From contig CAZMHF010000030.1 of the NCBI GenBank assembly GCA_964566025.1, positions 1-21,355 on the forward strand: 21,355 nucleotides of DNA, given 5' to 3'. Position 1 is the first letter of the stretch, and each line of letters opens with the position of its first letter. The position numbers and the translations under genes were made by a program. Shown piece by piece: positions 14,718 through 21,355 of this stretch. This stretch comes from RGIG8306 sp964566025. GTDB lineage: Bacteria; Bacillota; Clostridia; Lachnospirales; Lachnospiraceae. A model generated the notes under the pieces. It was not told the DNA's origin. It worked only from the letters and a program-made list of their open reading frames with translations, and ran no database searches.

Positions 14718-15872
14718 ATGCAATATAAAGAATTTGGTAATACAGGAATACAACTTTCAGCATTAGGGTTTGGCGCGATGCGTTTGCCTATGATTGATAA
14801 AGGTGATAAGAAAATTGTCGATTATGATTTGGCGGTTCCTTTGATGAAACGAGCATTTGAGTTAGGTGTCAACTATATTGATACCGCACCGTATTATTGT
14901 GAGTCTGATAGCGAGGTCGCTGTTGGAAAAGCCATCAAAGGTTGTCGTGATAGCGTTTATTTATCGACAAAGAACCCTATTGAGAACAAATCGGGTGCTG
15001 ATTTTAGAAAACGACTTGAAAATTCACTCAAGAAATTGGATACCGATTATATTGATTTTTATCATATGTGGGGCATCAATTTAGATTCATATCGTAATAA
15101 TATTGATGTACCAGATGGACCAATTTCTGCTGCACTAAAGGCAAAAGAAGAGGGTTTGATTCGTCATATTTCATTTTCATTTCATGACGATGCCAAAAAT
15201 ATGATACCAATTATCGATAGTGGCTATTTTGAATCGGTATTATGCCAATACAATTTACTAGATCAATCCAATGAAGATTCTATGAAATATGCACACGATA
15301 AAGGACTTGGTGTTGTGATTATGGGGCCAGTCGGAGGAGGGCGATTAGGTGCGCCTTCTGCAGTAATCAAAAATATGCTAAATCGTGAAGTCAAGAGCAC
15401 GGCCGAGATGGCACTTCGCTTTGTAATTGCCAATCCTCATGTGAATGTCGCTCTCTCAGGTATGCAAAATCTCGAGCAATTAGAGGAGAATGCAAAGGTT
15501 GCTTCGATTGAAGGGCCACTTAGTGAAGTAGAGTATGCACAAGTATTTTCGATGCTAGAAGAGAACAAAAAACTGGCCGAGTTATATTGTACAGGGTGTA
15601 AATATTGCATGCCTTGCCCACAAGGAATCAACATTCCACATATTTTTAGTTTGATGAACCTACACAGAGTGTATGGATTGACAGACTATGCGAGAAGTGA
15701 ATACGGCAATGTTCTTGTGCCGATGAGTGAGAGAAAAGCAGATTGGCATATTGAGCTTGGAGAAGCGATTTCAGAATGTATCAAGTGTGGTGCGTGTGAA
15801 GCACAATGCCCACAAAGACTAAAGATTATTGAACAACTTGAAGACACACAAGATATGTTATTAAAGAAATAG
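14718..15872 (+). CDS. Aldo/keto reductase with C-terminal 4Fe-4S ferredoxin domain
   Basis: A 384-residue cytoplasmic oxidoreductase. The N-terminal ~285 residues form the aldo/keto reductase barrel, with LGFGAMRLPM at 16-25 and the catalytic set Asp55, Tyr59 or Tyr60, Lys85 and His116 (YIDTAPYY, STKNP, FYHMWG). The C-terminal ~95 residues bind iron-sulfur clusters: Cys291, 294, 297 and 300 (CTGCKYCMPCP), then Cys354, 357, 360 and 364 (CIKCGACEAQCP), enough for two 4Fe-4S clusters. This fusion is common in anaerobes and suggests electron supply from ferredoxin; the substrate is unknown. The ATG at 14718 is preferred to the GTG at 14712, which sits 1 base from the GGAGGA site. It has its own promoter. 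The gene ends 12 bases before repeat copy B, whose first hairpin may terminate it. Confidence 0.93.
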   Translation: MQYKEFGNTGIQLSALGFGAMRLPMIDKGDKKIVDYDLAVPLMKRAFELGVNYIDTAPYYCESDSEVAVGKAIKGCRDSVYLSTKNPIENKSGADFRKRLENSLKKLDTDYIDFYHMWGINLDSYRNNIDVPDGPISAALKAKEEGLIRHISFSFHDDAKNMIPIIDSGYFESVLCQYNLLDQSNEDSMKYAHDKGLGVVIMGPVGGGRLGAPSAVIKNMLNREVKSTAEMALRFVIANPHVNVALSGMQNLEQLEENAKVASIEGPLSEVEYAQVFSMLEENKKLAELYCTGCKYCMPCPQGINIPHIFSLMNLHRVYGLTDYARSEYGNVLVPMSERKADWHIELGEAISECIKCGACEAQCPQRLKIIEQLEDTQDMLLKK

Positions 15873-15884
15873 TATAACCTTGAT

Positions 15885-16064
15885 AAAGATGTCCCCCACT
15901 TCTAAGCAAAGCGAAAGTGGGGGTAACATCTTTGTATCAGTAGGTGTTCAAGCACCTACTGATATGCAGCGAAGCTGCAACAAAGGGTTACCAGCGCATT
16001 GTTTCACAATGCGAGTAAGTAACACTGCTATTAGCAGTGTGGATTACGAGTATCCGCATTGACT
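15885..16064 (+). repeat. Structured interspersed repeat, copy B (expanded)
   Basis: About 180 non-coding bases that fold as six successive hairpins: 15885-15933 (AAAGATGT-CCCCCACTT with AAGTGGGGG-ACATCTTT), 15935-15964 (12-bp perfect TATCAGTAGGTG stem), 15965-15979 (TGCAGC/GCTGCA), 15995-16013 (CGCATTGT/ACAATGCG, same stem as copy A), 16022-16040 (ACACTGCT/AGCAGTGT) and 16041-16055 (GGAT/ATCC). The first stem differs in sequence from copy A but keeps pairing. Hairpins 2 (partly), 3 and 5 are extra relative to copy A. It lies between the aldo/keto reductase and cysK, and ends about 18 bases before the cysK -35 box. Confidence 0.75.
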
Positions 16065-16081
16065 AAATTTTCAAAAGGCGC

Positions 16082-16110
16082 TTGATATGCGGAGAGAAGC
16101 GACCTATACT
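16082..16110 (+). promoter_or_regulatory. cysK promoter
   Basis: TTGATA (16082-16087), a 17-base spacer and TATACT (16105-16110). The leader from about 16117 to the ATG at 16163 is only ~46 bases, too short for a T-box or S-box riboswitch. Confidence 0.75.
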
Positions 16111-16162
16111 ATACATATCCTAGTAAGTTTGTAGGGAAACAAGGAAAAGGAGAAATGAAATT

Positions 16163-17101
16163 ATGAAAACGGGAAAGATTTATGAAACAATTACAGATTT
16201 AATCGGAAAAACTCCATTATTAAATGCGAGTAATTATGCAGAGGCAAAACAAGCACCAGCGAACCTCTATGTAAAACTTGAATATTTTAACCCATCGGGA
16301 AGTGTTAAAGATCGTATTGCATATGCGATGATTCGTGACGGAGAAGAAAAAGGACTCATTACAAAAGATACCGTCATTATTGAGCCAACTAGTGGAAATA
16401 CAGGAATTGGTTTAGCAGCAATTGGGGCGGCAAAAGGATACAAAGTGATATTGACGATGCCAGAAACAATGAGCGTTGAGCGAAGAAAATTATTGAAGGC
16501 TTATGGGGCTACACTTGTATTGACAGATGGTACAAAGGGCATGAAGGGTGCTATTGCAAAAGCAAGTGAGTTGGCAACAGAGTATCCAAATTCTTTTATA
16601 CCAAGCCAATTTGAGAATGCGCAAAATCCTAAGATTCATTTTGAAACAACGGGGCCAGAGGTATGGGAAGATACGGATGGAGAGGTGGATATTTTTGTAG
16701 CAGGAATAGGAACGGGTGGTACCATTAGTGGAACAGGTGCTTATCTTAAAGAAAAAAATCCGAACGTAAAAATAATCGCTGTTGAACCAGCTGATTCGCC
16801 TGTTCTTAGTAAGCAAACTGCTGGACCACATAAGATACAAGGAATTGGCGCTGGATTTGTGCCACATACATTGAATACAGAAATTTATGACGAAGTAGTC
16901 GTAGTAGAAAATGAAGAGGCATTTTTGGAAGGTCAGGAATTTGCTAAACACGAAGGCGTATTAGTGGGTATCTCATCTGGTGCAGCACTTTATGCGGCTG
17001 TAAAAATTGCAAAACGTCCTGAGAATGAAGGGAAAAATATTGTTGTTTTATTGCCAGATGGTGGAGACCGCTATTTGTCAACAGCCTTATTTGCAGAGTA
17101 G
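16163..17101 (+). CDS. cysK: Cysteine synthase A (O-acetylserine sulfhydrylase)
   Basis: Forms L-cysteine from O-acetylserine and sulfide, in the cytoplasm, with PLP. The 312-residue length fits CysK. The PLP lysine is Lys49 in NPSGSVKDR, the substrate loop TSGNTG lies near 74-79, and the phosphate-binding loop is GIGTGGTISG. The C-terminal block PDGGDRYLST resembles the usual PDTGERYLST with two changes, which is not expected to abolish function. The ribosome site AAAGGAG (16146-16152) is 10 bases before the ATG, slightly long; the nearer ATG at 16155 is out of frame and stops after three codons. It has its own promoter downstream of repeat copy B and no neighbouring sulfur genes, so it is probably a single-gene unit. 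Confidence 0.96.
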   Translation: MKTGKIYETITDLIGKTPLLNASNYAEAKQAPANLYVKLEYFNPSGSVKDRIAYAMIRDGEEKGLITKDTVIIEPTSGNTGIGLAAIGAAKGYKVILTMPETMSVERRKLLKAYGATLVLTDGTKGMKGAIAKASELATEYPNSFIPSQFENAQNPKIHFETTGPEVWEDTDGEVDIFVAGIGTGGTISGTGAYLKEKNPNVKIIAVEPADSPVLSKQTAGPHKIQGIGAGFVPHTLNTEIYDEVVVVENEEAFLEGQEFAKHEGVLVGISSGAALYAAVKIAKRPENEGKNIVVLLPDGGDRYLSTALFAE

Positions 17102-17111
17102 TAGTTTTCGA

Positions 17112-17139
17112 TTGCAATCTTACTTACCTGTGCTATAAT
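17112..17139 (+). promoter_or_regulatory. Arabinofuranosidase promoter with overlapping palindrome
   Basis: TTGCAA (17112-17117), a 16-base spacer and TATAAT (17134-17139) with an extended -10 TG (17131-17132). The -35 lies within the perfect 10-bp palindrome GATTGCAATC (17110-17119), a possible operator. Transcription would begin near 17146, which rules out translation from the ATG at 17138. Confidence 0.65.
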
Positions 17140-17170
17140 GATGAAAACGACAAAGAAAGGTTTTATCATT

Positions 17171-18661
17171 ATGAAGAAATTGAAAATGTATGTTCATTCG
17201 GAACATAAAAAAAGTCATATAAATCGAGAGATTTATGGTCATTTTGCTGAGCATCTAGGAAGATGTATTTATCAAGGGATTTTTGTAGGTACCGATTCTT
17301 CTATTCCCAACAAAAACGGTATGCGTACAGATTTAGTAGAAGCACTCAAGGATATTCGTATTCCTGTACTTCGTTGGCCAGGTGGTTGCTTTGCAGATGA
17401 GTATCATTGGAAAGATGGCATTGGCGAGTTAGCGACTAGAAAAAAGATGGTCAATACGCATTGGGGTGGTGTAACAGAGGACAATAGCTTTGGAACGCAT
17501 GAATTTATGGAGCTTTGTGAGCAACTAGAATGTGAGCCATATGTTGCTGGAAACTTAGGTAGCGGTACAGTGCAAGAACTATCCGAATGGGTTGAATATA
17601 TGACATTTGAAGGTATGTCGCCGATGGCTGATTTGCGCAAGAAAAACGGTCGTGAGAAACCATGGAAGCTAAAGTATTTAGGTATTGGAAATGAAAACTG
17701 GGGTTGTGGTGGATCGATGCGACCAGAATACTACGCAGATGAATACAGACGCTATCAAACATATTGCCGAAATTACAGTGGTAATGAGCTATACAAAATT
17801 GCTTGTGGCCCAAATGGAAATGATTACGATTGGACAGATAAATTATTATCGATTGTAAACGAAGGGCATACAAAAGCCATTACACTTCATTATTATACAA
17901 TTCCGACAGGTGATTGGAGCAAAAAGGGTTCGGCAACAGATTTTGATGATGAGCTTTATTACAAAACGCTATCCTCAACCTATCAAATGGAAGAGTTAAT
18001 TAAGCGTCATAGCGAAATTATGGCTACGCATAATCCGAATCAGTCTATTAAGCTGATTATTGATGAGTGGGGTTGCTGGTATGATGTAGAGCCAGGAACA
18101 AATCCAGGATTTTTATATCAGCAAAATACGATGCGAGATGCGATGGTTGCTGCAATTAACTTAAATATTTTTAACGAACATTCGGATATTGTGGCGATGG
18201 CCAATTTGGCACAAATGGTCAACGTATTACAAGCAGTTATTTTGACAGAGGGTGAAAAACTTATTTTAACACCAACTTATCATGTGTTTAAAATGTTTAA
18301 GGACCATCAAGATGCGAAGCTACTTGATAGCTACATTGAAAATGAGTCAATCAAAGCAGAAGAAATAAGCTTACCAGCTATTTCAAAATCGGTTTCTATG
18401 GATTCAAATGGTGATATGCTTATAACACTTGCAAATTGTTCATTAGAAGAAACATTTGAGATGGACGTTGAGTTAGGAAGTTTTATTCCAAGTGATAGCA
18501 AGGCAGAAATCTTAAAGGGTGAAAGTGCAAGAGCTTATAATTCATTTGAAAATCCGAATGAAGTAACGATTGCTGCGTATAATGACATAACGATAGAGAA
18601 TAATACGGTAAATGTTATTCTTCCAGCTTGTAGCGTTGTATCCATCAAACTTGCGAAATGA
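17171..18661 (+). CDS. Alpha-L-arabinofuranosidase, glycoside hydrolase family 51
   Basis: Retaining hydrolase that releases L-arabinose from arabinoxylan or arabinan oligosaccharides. It has no signal peptide, so it acts on imported oligomers. The 496-residue length fits intracellular GH51. The acid/base is Glu175 in GIGNENWGCGG and the nucleophile is Glu299 in IIDEWGCWY; the former has the same number as in the Geobacillus enzyme AbfA. Other GH51 signatures are HFAEHLGRCIYQGIF and RWPGGCFADEYHW. The last ~100 residues form the usual beta-sandwich. The start at 17171 is chosen over 17138 because the -10 box ends at 17139 and GAAAGG lies 10 bases upstream. It complements the GH67 at 108 in debranching xylan. 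A 4-bp overlap joins it to the next gene. Confidence 0.95.
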   Translation: MKKLKMYVHSEHKKSHINREIYGHFAEHLGRCIYQGIFVGTDSSIPNKNGMRTDLVEALKDIRIPVLRWPGGCFADEYHWKDGIGELATRKKMVNTHWGGVTEDNSFGTHEFMELCEQLECEPYVAGNLGSGTVQELSEWVEYMTFEGMSPMADLRKKNGREKPWKLKYLGIGNENWGCGGSMRPEYYADEYRRYQTYCRNYSGNELYKIACGPNGNDYDWTDKLLSIVNEGHTKAITLHYYTIPTGDWSKKGSATDFDDELYYKTLSSTYQMEELIKRHSEIMATHNPNQSIKLIIDEWGCWYDVEPGTNPGFLYQQNTMRDAMVAAINLNIFNEHSDIVAMANLAQMVNVLQAVILTEGEKLILTPTYHVFKMFKDHQDAKLLDSYIENESIKAEEISLPAISKSVSMDSNGDMLITLANCSLEETFEMDVELGSFIPSDSKAEILKGESARAYNSFENPNEVTIAAYNDITIENNTVNVILPACSVVSIKLAK

Positions 18662-18912
18662 AAAAACCATTTTGTAAAAAGTGCTTATTAGAGGACTTGG
18701 CGTATGATGAGTATGCACAAACCTTATTAGAATATATTAAAAGAATTCCGCTTGAACAACGTGTTGAAGAGGAGATATATCAAAAAAGACTTTTGATATG
18801 TAAGGAATGTGAGCTATTAACGAATGGAATGTGTATGGCTTGTGGTTGTTATGTGCAGCTTCGAGCAATTAAACCACATATGAGTTGTGCAAGTGAATTA
18901 AAAAAATGGTAA
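18658..18912 (+). CDS. Small Cys-rich protein, DUF6171-like (putative zinc binding)
   Basis: An 84-residue protein of unknown function. Eight cysteines are arranged as CxxC (6, 9), CxxC (48, 51), CxxCxC (59, 62, 64) and a last Cys77. The segment NGMCMACGCYVQLRA resembles the DUF6171 family of Clostridia as I remember it. The middle region (18-45) is a charged helix. The pattern suggests one or two zinc sites, or an Fe-S site. Its ATG overlaps the arabinofuranosidase stop in ATGA, and there is no separate ribosome site, so it should be made by translational coupling. Whether it acts with that enzyme or merely shares a transcript is unknown. A strong terminator follows immediately. Confidence 0.8.
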   Translation: MKKPFCKKCLLEDLAYDEYAQTLLEYIKRIPLEQRVEEEIYQKRLLICKECELLTNGMCMACGCYVQLRAIKPHMSCASELKKW

Positions 18913-18916
18913 AAGA

Positions 18917-18963
18917 AAAAACTCTCCACGCATTAGATGAAAATCTGGTGCGTGGGGAGTTTT
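18917..18963. terminator. Bidirectional terminator with GAAA loop
   Basis: A long near-perfect stem (18917-18937 with 18942-18963, including G-T pairs and one offset base) is closed by a GAAA tetraloop. T tracts occur on both strands (TTTT on plus; TTTTTCTTTT on minus). It ends the arabinofuranosidase transcript and can also end the tRNA transcript from the other side. Confidence 0.88.
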
Positions 18964-18994
18964 GCATGGCTTTAAGAAAATATGGTACAAAAAA

Positions 18995-19066
18995 AGCACG
19001 AGACGGGATTCGAACCCGCGACCCTCGCCTTGGCAAGGCGATACTCCACCACTGAGCCACTCGTGC
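18995..19066 (-). tRNA. tRNA-Gly (anticodon GCC)
   Basis: On the minus strand a 72-base cloverleaf: acceptor GCACGAG/CTCGTGC with discriminator T, a D arm GCTC/GAGT, and an anticodon arm TCGCC-TTGCCAA-GGCGA with GCC in the centre. The variable loop is 5 bases and the T arm contains GGTTCGAATCC. The 3' CCA is not encoded; the gene runs straight into a T run, so CCA must be added afterwards. Confidence 0.97.
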
Positions 19067-19100
19067 ATATCAACGTTGAAATGTTCAATCAACATTGGAT

Positions 19101-19129
19101 ATTATACGAAACCAAAACGCATTTGTCAA
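19101..19129 (-). promoter_or_regulatory. Consensus promoter of tRNA-Gly
   Basis: A minus-strand perfect TTGACA (19124-19129), 17-base spacer and perfect TATAAT (19101-19106), about 35 bases upstream of the tRNA. It begins 14 bases past the stop of the GntR gene, with no terminator between them. Confidence 0.9.
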
Positions 19130-19142
19130 CAACTTTTTTGAA

Positions 19143-19814
19143 TTACCCTAAAATATTTTTTTGCGCTAAATTATCAATTGTTTTTAATACGTGTTCACGT
19201 GCAAGTTCTTCTGCAAGCGCAGAGTCTTTTATACGAAGTGCATTTAAAATGGCTTCATGTTCTTTTGCACAGGTTTGAATACGCTCTTTATCAGCAAGCG
19301 TGATTTTTCGAACGCGCAACGTGTATTCGTGCAAATCGGTTAAAACGTGCTTTAACATTCGGCTATTGGAGGCCTCATAAATCATAAGATGAAATTGGTC
19401 ATCTAGTGTAAGAAGCGCATCATAGTGCGACTTGTTCATATGAAATTCAAAAAGTAATTGAATTTCTTCGAGCTTCTCAAGTTGTTCTTCTTGTATATGT
19501 AGACAAGCCATATTTGCACAAAGTCCTTCAATATAAGAACGTATTTTATAAGCATCAACGATATCCGCCTTGCTTAGACTAACGACTACGGCGCCTTTGT
19601 TTGGAATGATATTAACAAGTCCTTCAAGCTCTAATTGGCGCAATGCCTCTCTAATCGGCGTGCGACTAATACCAAGCTCCTTTGCTAATGTGTTTTCTTT
19701 TAGTTCGGCACCATTTTCATATTCTCCAATAATAATGCGTTCACGGAGAATATGAAAAACCTTGCCACTTAAATTATGTTTCATTGAATCGTCTTGAAAA
19801 AGCAATTCGCTCAT
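19143..19814 (-). CDS. GntR-family transcriptional regulator, FadR/FCD subgroup
   Basis: A 223-residue regulator. The N-terminal winged helix-turn-helix (about 14-80) contains LAKELGISRTPIREALRQLELEGLV and the wing NKGAVVVSLS. The C-terminal all-helical FCD effector domain carries the metal-binding pattern Asp138, His142, His186 and His208, so a metal-dependent organic-acid ligand is likely. GAGGT precedes the ATG. It lies 13 bases downstream of the Re-citrate-synthase-like gene on the same strand, so they form an operon. Three GTATA(C) boxes in that operon's promoter suggest autoregulation, with citrate, 2-oxoglutarate or a related acid as a plausible effector (inference). No terminator separates it from tRNA-Gly. 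Confidence 0.92.
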   Translation of the reverse strand: MSELLFQDDSMKHNLSGKVFHILRERIIIGEYENGAELKENTLAKELGISRTPIREALRQLELEGLVNIIPNKGAVVVSLSKADIVDAYKIRSYIEGLCANMACLHIQEEQLEKLEEIQLLFEFHMNKSHYDALLTLDDQFHLMIYEASNSRMLKHVLTDLHEYTLRVRKITLADKERIQTCAKEHEAILNALRIKDSALAEELAREHVLKTIDNLAQKNILG

Positions 19815-19827
19815 ATAATTTACCTCG

Positions 19828-21225
19828 TTAATTAGAACCTAATGTGATGCCAAGTTTAGCACATGCGTTATTAATTTCATCTAAAAGCTCATCATCAGCA
19901 ATGACAGTAACGCGGCCATCCTCATATTGAGCATCTACCCAGTCCTTTATAATAGAAACAAGCTCATCCGATTTTTGAACTTTATTCTCATCCTTTAGCT
20001 TGAAGTAGGTATTAATCCAATAAGCAATACCAGCAAGACCAGATGTGTTTGAAACAGCAACTAGTACAGGGCGATTTAAGAATTTCTCTGTATCGAAGAT
20101 ATTGTAGATTTCTTCGTTCTTTAGCAAACCATCGGCATGAATGCCCGCGCGTGTTACATTGAAGTTGCTTCCAACAAAAGGTGTGCGACTTGGCACTTTG
20201 TAACCGATTTCAGATTGGAAATAGTCTGCAAGCTCTGTAATAACGGTTGTGTCCATCCCATCTAGTGTGCCTTTGATTTGGGCATATTCAAAAATCATGG
20301 CTTCAAGAGGTGTATTGCCTGTGCGTTCGCCAATTCCAAATAAGGAAGCGTTTACACCAGATGCTCCATATAGCCAAGCAGTCGTTGAGTTAGAAACAGC
20401 TTTATAAAAATCATTGTGTCCATGCCATTCAATCATTTCACTAGGGACATTTGCATGAGTGCGTAATCCGTAAACAATGCCTTGTACGGAACGCGGAATC
20501 ACAGCGCCAGGGAAGTTGACACCATATCCCATCGTATCGCATGCGCGAACCTTGACAGGGATTTTATACATATCGGATAGCTTCATAAGCTCTAAACAAA
20601 ACGGAATAACAAATCCATGAATGTCTGAACGAGTAATATCCTCAAGGTGACATCTAGGGGAAATGCCTGTTTCAAGACATTCGCGAACAATACTTAAATA
20701 ATGATCAAGCGCTTGGCGTCTGGTCATTTTCATTTTGTAGAAAATATGATAATCAGAACAACTCACTAAAATACCTGTTTCACGAAGTCCAATATCCTTA
20801 ACCAATTCAAAATCTTTCTTGCTTGCACGTATCCAAGAGGTTACTTCCGGGAATTGATAGCCACGTTCGAGGCACTTATAAACGGCATCACGATCCTTTT
20901 TGCTGTATAGGAAAAACTCGCTTTGTCGAATGATGCCTTTTTCGCCACCAAGTCGATGGAAAAAATCGAAAATCGTTACGATTTGTTCGGTTGTATAAGG
21001 GGCACGTGATTGCTGTCCATCACGAAATGTCGTATCTGTGATCCAAATATCATCAGGCAATTGGTGCGGTACAATACGATCATTAAAGGCTAATTTGGGA
21101 ACCTCGTCATAAGGGAAAAGGTTACGAAAAACATTTGGCTGTTCGACATCGACCAATTGATAAATTGGCTCTTCTAGGTTTAATAAATTTGTGGAAGGAT
21201 TTTTAGTCACTTTACGGTTTTGCAT
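19828..21225 (-). CDS. Re-citrate synthase / homocitrate synthase-like acyltransferase
   Basis: A 465-residue member of the HMGL-like TIM-barrel family (isopropylmalate, homocitrate and Re-citrate synthases). These condense acetyl-CoA with a 2-oxo acid in the cytoplasm. The metal and catalytic motif DTTFRDGQQ is at 64-72, the metal ligands His268 and His270 are in EWHGHND, and GIGERTGNTPLE is at 297-308. The extended N-terminal ~55 residues and the blocks GIIRQSEFFLYSKKDRDAVY and FPEVTSWIRA recall the Clostridium kluyveri Re-citrate synthase group rather than LeuA, and there is no LeuA regulatory domain. Re-citrate synthase would supply citrate to 2-oxoglutarate and glutamate in an anaerobe lacking Si-citrate synthase. 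Homocitrate synthase remains possible. The start has AAAGGA upstream. It is first gene of an operon with the GntR regulator. Confidence 0.82.
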   Translation of the reverse strand: MQNRKVTKNPSTNLLNLEEPIYQLVDVEQPNVFRNLFPYDEVPKLAFNDRIVPHQLPDDIWITDTTFRDGQQSRAPYTTEQIVTIFDFFHRLGGEKGIIRQSEFFLYSKKDRDAVYKCLERGYQFPEVTSWIRASKKDFELVKDIGLRETGILVSCSDYHIFYKMKMTRRQALDHYLSIVRECLETGISPRCHLEDITRSDIHGFVIPFCLELMKLSDMYKIPVKVRACDTMGYGVNFPGAVIPRSVQGIVYGLRTHANVPSEMIEWHGHNDFYKAVSNSTTAWLYGASGVNASLFGIGERTGNTPLEAMIFEYAQIKGTLDGMDTTVITELADYFQSEIGYKVPSRTPFVGSNFNVTRAGIHADGLLKNEEIYNIFDTEKFLNRPVLVAVSNTSGLAGIAYWINTYFKLKDENKVQKSDELVSIIKDWVDAQYEDGRVTVIADDELLDEINNACAKLGITLGSN

Positions 21226-21253
21226 AATTCGTTATCCTTTCTTAAATGAATAT

Positions 21254-21288
21254 TGTATAATTGTATACAAGTATACGAGAGAAGTCAA
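21254..21288 (-). promoter_or_regulatory. Promoter and putative GntR operator of the Re-citrate synthase operon
   Basis: A minus-strand TTGACT (21283-21288), 17-base spacer and TACAAT (21260-21265). On the plus strand GTATAA (21255), GTATAC (21263) and GTATAC (21271) repeat every 8 bases, and TTGTATACAA (21261-21270) is a perfect palindrome lying across the -10. The FadR subgroup of GntR regulators binds t.GTa.tAC.a-type sites, so these boxes fit the adjacent regulator. Confidence 0.65.
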
Positions 21289-21313
21289 GCGATAGTTTTG
21301 AATTTAACCTCCC

Positions 21314-21355
21314 AAGGAAGTCCCCCGCCTCTTAGGCGGTGGGTGGAACTTCCTT
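21314..21355 (+). repeat. Structured interspersed repeat, copy C (cut by window end)
   Basis: The left hairpin of the repeat family: AAGGAAGTCCCCCGCC on the 5' side, loop TCTTA, and GGCGGTGGGTGGAACTTCCTT on the 3' side, with an internal loop. The first 15 bases are identical to copy A. The element continues beyond the window. It lies about 25 bases upstream of the -35 of the Re-citrate synthase operon. Confidence 0.6.

Noticed and set aside
15880..16062. A 60-codon open frame after the aldo/keto reductase
   Set aside because: It lies entirely inside repeat copy B, has no ribosome site and follows the hairpin pattern, so it is not a gene.
12337..16064. CRISPR array or attachment sites
   Set aside because: The repeats are far apart, long, differ in length and have genes between them; there are no regular spacers and no cas or integrase genes.
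16155..16166. A three-codon leader ORF (ATG AAA TTA TGA) overlapping the cysK start
   Set aside because: Its ATG is only 2 bases from the ribosome site, too close for efficient initiation; probably chance.
17138..17169. A hairpin ATGATGAAAAC/GTTTTATCAT around the GH51 ribosome site
   Set aside because: The transcript should begin near 17146, so most of the 5' arm would not be in the RNA.
18982..19278. A plus-strand open frame crossing the tRNA
   Set aside because: It runs antisense through tRNA-Gly, its promoter and the 3' end of the GntR gene; no ribosome site or protein-like composition.

Overview
This window looks like chromosomal DNA of a low-GC, Gram-positive, plant-fibre-degrading anaerobe, most likely a member of the Clostridia close to the Lachnospiraceae. 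The reasons are AT-rich codon use, strong Shine-Dalgarno sites, sigma-A-type promoters, an intracellular GH67/GH51 hemicellulose repertoire, a Re-citrate-synthase-like protein and sortase-style surface proteins. No phage genes, intact transposase or CRISPR array is present. The genus is an inference.

Layout. (1) 108-4809, plus strand: a tight operon for glucuronoxylan side chains, with GH67 alpha-glucuronidase, mannonate dehydratase (uxuA) and fructuronate reductase (uxuB). uxuB ends in a 4 x 13-bp tandem repeat that encodes its last residues. (2) 4837-5235, minus: a methylglyoxal-synthase homologue that appears to have lost most of the family's catalytic acids. (3) 5412-6829, plus: two small paralogous secreted proteins with PTGS-type C-terminal sorting signals. 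Each has its own promoter, and both promoters carry nearly the same direct-repeat box at the -35. (4) 6921-10523, minus: a heterodimeric ABC exporter with one degenerate ATP site. (5) 10687-12330, plus: an AraC-type regulator coupled to a nitroreductase-like flavoprotein with a GTG start. (6) 12516-14515: a cold-shock protein and an ABC-F ATPase, divergently transcribed. (7) 14718-15872: an aldo/keto reductase with a C-terminal ferredoxin domain. (8) 16163-18912, plus: cysK, a GH51 arabinofuranosidase, and a small Cys-rich DUF6171-like protein overlapping it by 4 bp. (9) 18995-21225, minus: tRNA-Gly(GCC), an FCD-type GntR regulator and the Re-citrate-synthase-like enzyme. The enzyme's promoter overlaps three regularly spaced GTATA(C) boxes.

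The GH67, uxuAB and GH51 genes fit stepwise intracellular use of imported arabino-glucuronoxylan oligosaccharides. The transporter, glucuronate isomerase, KDG kinase and aldolase are not in the window.

The least explained material is an interspersed family of structured intergenic repeats: copies at 12335-12456 and 15885-16064, and a cut-off copy at 21314-21355. Their first stem shows compensatory base changes between copies, and they share a second conserved hairpin. They could be non-autonomous mobile elements, perhaps IS200/IS605-like, or a structured RNA family. The other notable candidates are the catalytically altered methylglyoxal-synthase homologue and the twin surface proteins with their shared promoter box.
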